Notes under the pieces: model-generated
Database searches by the model: none
What the model saw: the letters and a program-made list of their open reading frames with translations, nothing else
Told to the model about the DNA's origin: nothing
Program-made: the position numbers and the translations under genes
Part shown: one piece after another, positions 6,297-7,515 of the stretch
How positions within the stretch are numbered: position 1 is the first letter of the stretch
Layout: each line of letters starts with the position of its first letter
Source: an uncultured Bacteroidota bacterium
GTDB taxonomy: Bacteria; Bacteroidota; Bacteroidia; Bacteroidales; SZUA-534
Assembly (NCBI GenBank): GCA_937899145.1
Contig: CALBPW010000312.1
Location: 1-7,515 of the forward strand
Direction: 5' to 3'
DNA: 7,515 nucleotides

Positions 6297-7142
6297 ATGA
6301 AAAAACATCTTAATTTACTGCTTTGCTCGGCAATTATTGGTTTTGCCGCTTGCGACAACGACGATGATGACAATTCTTATTCTGAGCAAACTTCGCTATC
6401 AGGTTTTTTGGTTGCCACTACTGCCACCGACAGCGGCTCATATTCAGTTTATAAGCAAGAAAATACCGAAGTATATTTCGATTTTACCGAAAACGGATTG
6501 GTGAACATCACTCTAAAAGGTGTGAAATTTTCTGAAAAAATGCCAATGTCGGTTGATTTGCAGATAGATAGCATTCAATACACACGCAATAAGGCTATTG
6601 GTAAAAATGAATTTAAAGCAAAAATTGTGGTGCCGAAATATAATGGTGAACCATTCCCCCGCTACACATTTAGTGCCATGGCTGGTGAATTTGTAAGCCC
6701 AAATTTGTTTTCGTTATCGTTCGGCACCGGCAATACAGCGGTGCTTATTAACAATATTTATTTGTATAACAATGCAGATTCAATTTCAGCTAACGGGCAT
6801 TTGGTAACAACACTTGGCACAGATTCGTCTTTCGTAAAAGAAGATGTAAAAGTTGCGTTCAATAAAAATGGGAAAAGTGCTACAATTGAGATGTTTGGTG
6901 TAAAATTTGCAGAGGCAATGCCACTTACGCTCGATATGACAATTAGCAATGTTGCTTATAATCTTGATAATAACGAGATTACATTTAGTGGAGATAGTAT
7001 TGTTCCCCAAGCTATGGGCAAAGATTTTTCAAAATACACCATTACCAACTTAAAAGGTAGCATTATTGGCGGAATATTTGAATTTACAATGATTTGCGGC
7101 AGTTATCCAGTAAAATATTATGGCGAACAAATTATAGAGTAA
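6297..7142 (+). CDS. Surface-type lipoprotein with two calycin-like domains (281 aa)
   Basis: Residues 1-18 form a lipoprotein signal peptide (KKH, hydrophobic core, lipobox GFAAC) with C19 as the lipidated residue. The next residues, DNDDDDN, resemble the acidic lipoprotein export signal that places Bacteroidetes lipoproteins on the cell surface. The mature part is a tandem duplication: about 34-155 and 163-277. Matching landmarks are GVKFSEKMPM at 75-84 and GVKFAEAMPL at 201-210, 126 residues apart, then a PRYTF/SKYTI strand, a G-x-F turn and a final beta strand. The pattern of strands, with an ITLKGVKF-type core followed by a polar turn, fits the Bacteroidetes calycin-like (PF13944-type) beta-barrel; this is judged from pattern, not a search. 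It probably shares a transcript with the upstream receptor, and a terminator follows 27 bp after its stop. Inferred role: ligand capture or receptor accessory. Ligand unknown. Confidence 0.8.
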   Translation: MKKHLNLLLCSAIIGFAACDNDDDDNSYSEQTSLSGFLVATTATDSGSYSVYKQENTEVYFDFTENGLVNITLKGVKFSEKMPMSVDLQIDSIQYTRNKAIGKNEFKAKIVVPKYNGEPFPRYTFSAMAGEFVSPNLFSLSFGTGNTAVLINNIYLYNNADSISANGHLVTTLGTDSSFVKEDVKVAFNKNGKSATIEMFGVKFAEAMPLTLDMTISNVAYNLDNNEITFSGDSIVPQAMGKDFSKYTITNLKGSIIGGIFEFTMICGSYPVKYYGEQIIE

Positions 7143-7168
7143 ATGTTTAAAAAATAGACAGTTATAAC

Positions 7169-7198
7169 AAAAAAGGCGGGCACGGGCTCGTCTTTTTT
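7169..7198. terminator. Intrinsic terminator after the lipoprotein gene, possibly bidirectional
   Basis: A 7-bp stem (7175-7181 with 7186-7192, including two G.U pairs) closes a four-base ACGG loop. Six A bases precede the stem and six T bases follow it. It starts 27 bp after the lipoprotein stop. The A run gives a U tract on the opposite strand too, so it could also end leftward transcription coming from beyond the right edge. Confidence 0.85.
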
Positions 7199-7515
7199 AT
7201 GATTGTAACGCTAACTTCTAATCTCACAGCTATAAGTTTGCGGTGCGAAGATTTTTGTCATATAAGCAAAGCGAATATGGATATCGGAATCCGCGCTACA
7301 TATTTGGCGACTAACGGTCGTAAATCGTAAACTTCAACGTCATAATTGTCTGTTTTTTGTACTTTTCACTGTTTATAATAACATCATCATCATTTTCGCG
7401 AACAATAAAGTTGACCGAAGCAGTTCCGATAATACAAATCAATGTTACTGTACATAAGATACTTCCTCAACCACATACCGCTCGATATTCCGTAGCGTGT
7501 TGTCAAAATTAGCGC
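7199..7515. other. Right-end stretch without a convincing gene
   Basis: No frame gives a recognisable protein. On the minus strand there are three successive open stretches in three different frames (7513-7445, 7466-7311, and about 7337-7211), overlapping at their ends. The middle one contains a hydrophobic run followed by VRENDDDVIINSEKYKKQ. This could be a decayed, frameshifted gene or chance. On the plus strand a 43-codon frame starts at 7199 inside the terminator and is not credible. TCGTAAA occurs twice in tandem at 7318-7331, echoing the 7-bp period of other spacers. No tRNA, riboswitch or CRISPR structure is seen. Confidence 0.4.
7445..7515 (-). CDS. Possible 3' end of a leftward gene entering from the right edge
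   Basis: A minus-strand frame is open from the window edge to a TAA at 7447-7445 and reads ANFDNTLRNIERYVVEEVSY plus two residues, an amphipathic, charged composition that looks protein-like. The start would lie outside the window. A bidirectional-looking terminator at 7169-7198 would suit a convergent gene, but it lies about 250 bp past this stop. Twenty-two codons are too few to identify a family, and a chance open frame is quite possible. Confidence 0.2.
   Translation of the reverse strand, partial: ANFDNTLRNIERYVVEEVSYVQ

Noticed and set aside
4040..7142. Reading the receptor and lipoprotein as a SusC/SusD polysaccharide-utilisation pair.
   Set aside because: The receptor has no N-terminal extension domain, the lipoprotein is beta-rich and duplicated rather than helical and about 500 residues long, and no glycoside hydrolase is nearby.
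7199..7330. Plus-strand ATG frame of 43 codons after the lipoprotein gene.
   Set aside because: The start overlaps the terminator's T run, no promoter is seen, and the protein has no recognisable feature.

Overview
The window looks like chromosome from a Bacteroidetes bacterium, probably of the Bacteroidales type. The grounds are: (i) matches to the Bacteroidetes -7 promoter box TAnnTTTG 16 to 22 nt before three start codons; (ii) no Shine-Dalgarno sequences, with A-rich stretches before starts; (iii) a surface-type lipoprotein whose lipidated Cys is followed by an acidic run; (iv) a TlpA-like periplasmic thioredoxin protein of the kind common in this phylum; (v) intergenic spacers made of degenerate 7- and 8-bp tandem units. 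The species cannot be named from the sequence.

Layout. 1-272 is an intergenic region carrying a heptamer repeat and a probable promoter. 273-1259 (+) is a class I mannose-6-phosphate isomerase (manA). A short convergent spacer follows. Three minus-strand genes then read leftward from about 3910: coaD (3893-3399), a degenerate thioredoxin-fold periplasmic protein (3402-1990, sharing an ATGA with coaD) and rdgB (1924-1340). They probably form one transcription unit that joins CoA synthesis, an envelope protein and nucleotide-pool cleaning. From a divergent promoter region at 3894-4039, a second unit reads rightward: a TonB-dependent outer-membrane receptor (4040-6277) and, 19 bp later, a lipoprotein with two copies of one domain (6297-7142). 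A clear intrinsic terminator lies at 7169-7198. The last 315 bases hold no convincing gene, only short open stretches in different frames.

The housekeeping part (manA, coaD, rdgB) is ordinary. The accessory interest lies in the receptor and lipoprotein pair. The receptor has no SusC-type N-terminal extension and no SusD partner, and the lipoprotein looks like a surface-exposed tandem calycin-like protein. My inference is an outer-membrane uptake system in which the lipoprotein captures or hands over a ligand to the receptor; the ligand is unknown. Other points worth a second look are the CxxS site in the thioredoxin-like protein, the ambiguous N-terminus and eight cysteines of the receptor, and the differing short-period tandem repeats in three separate intergenic spacers.
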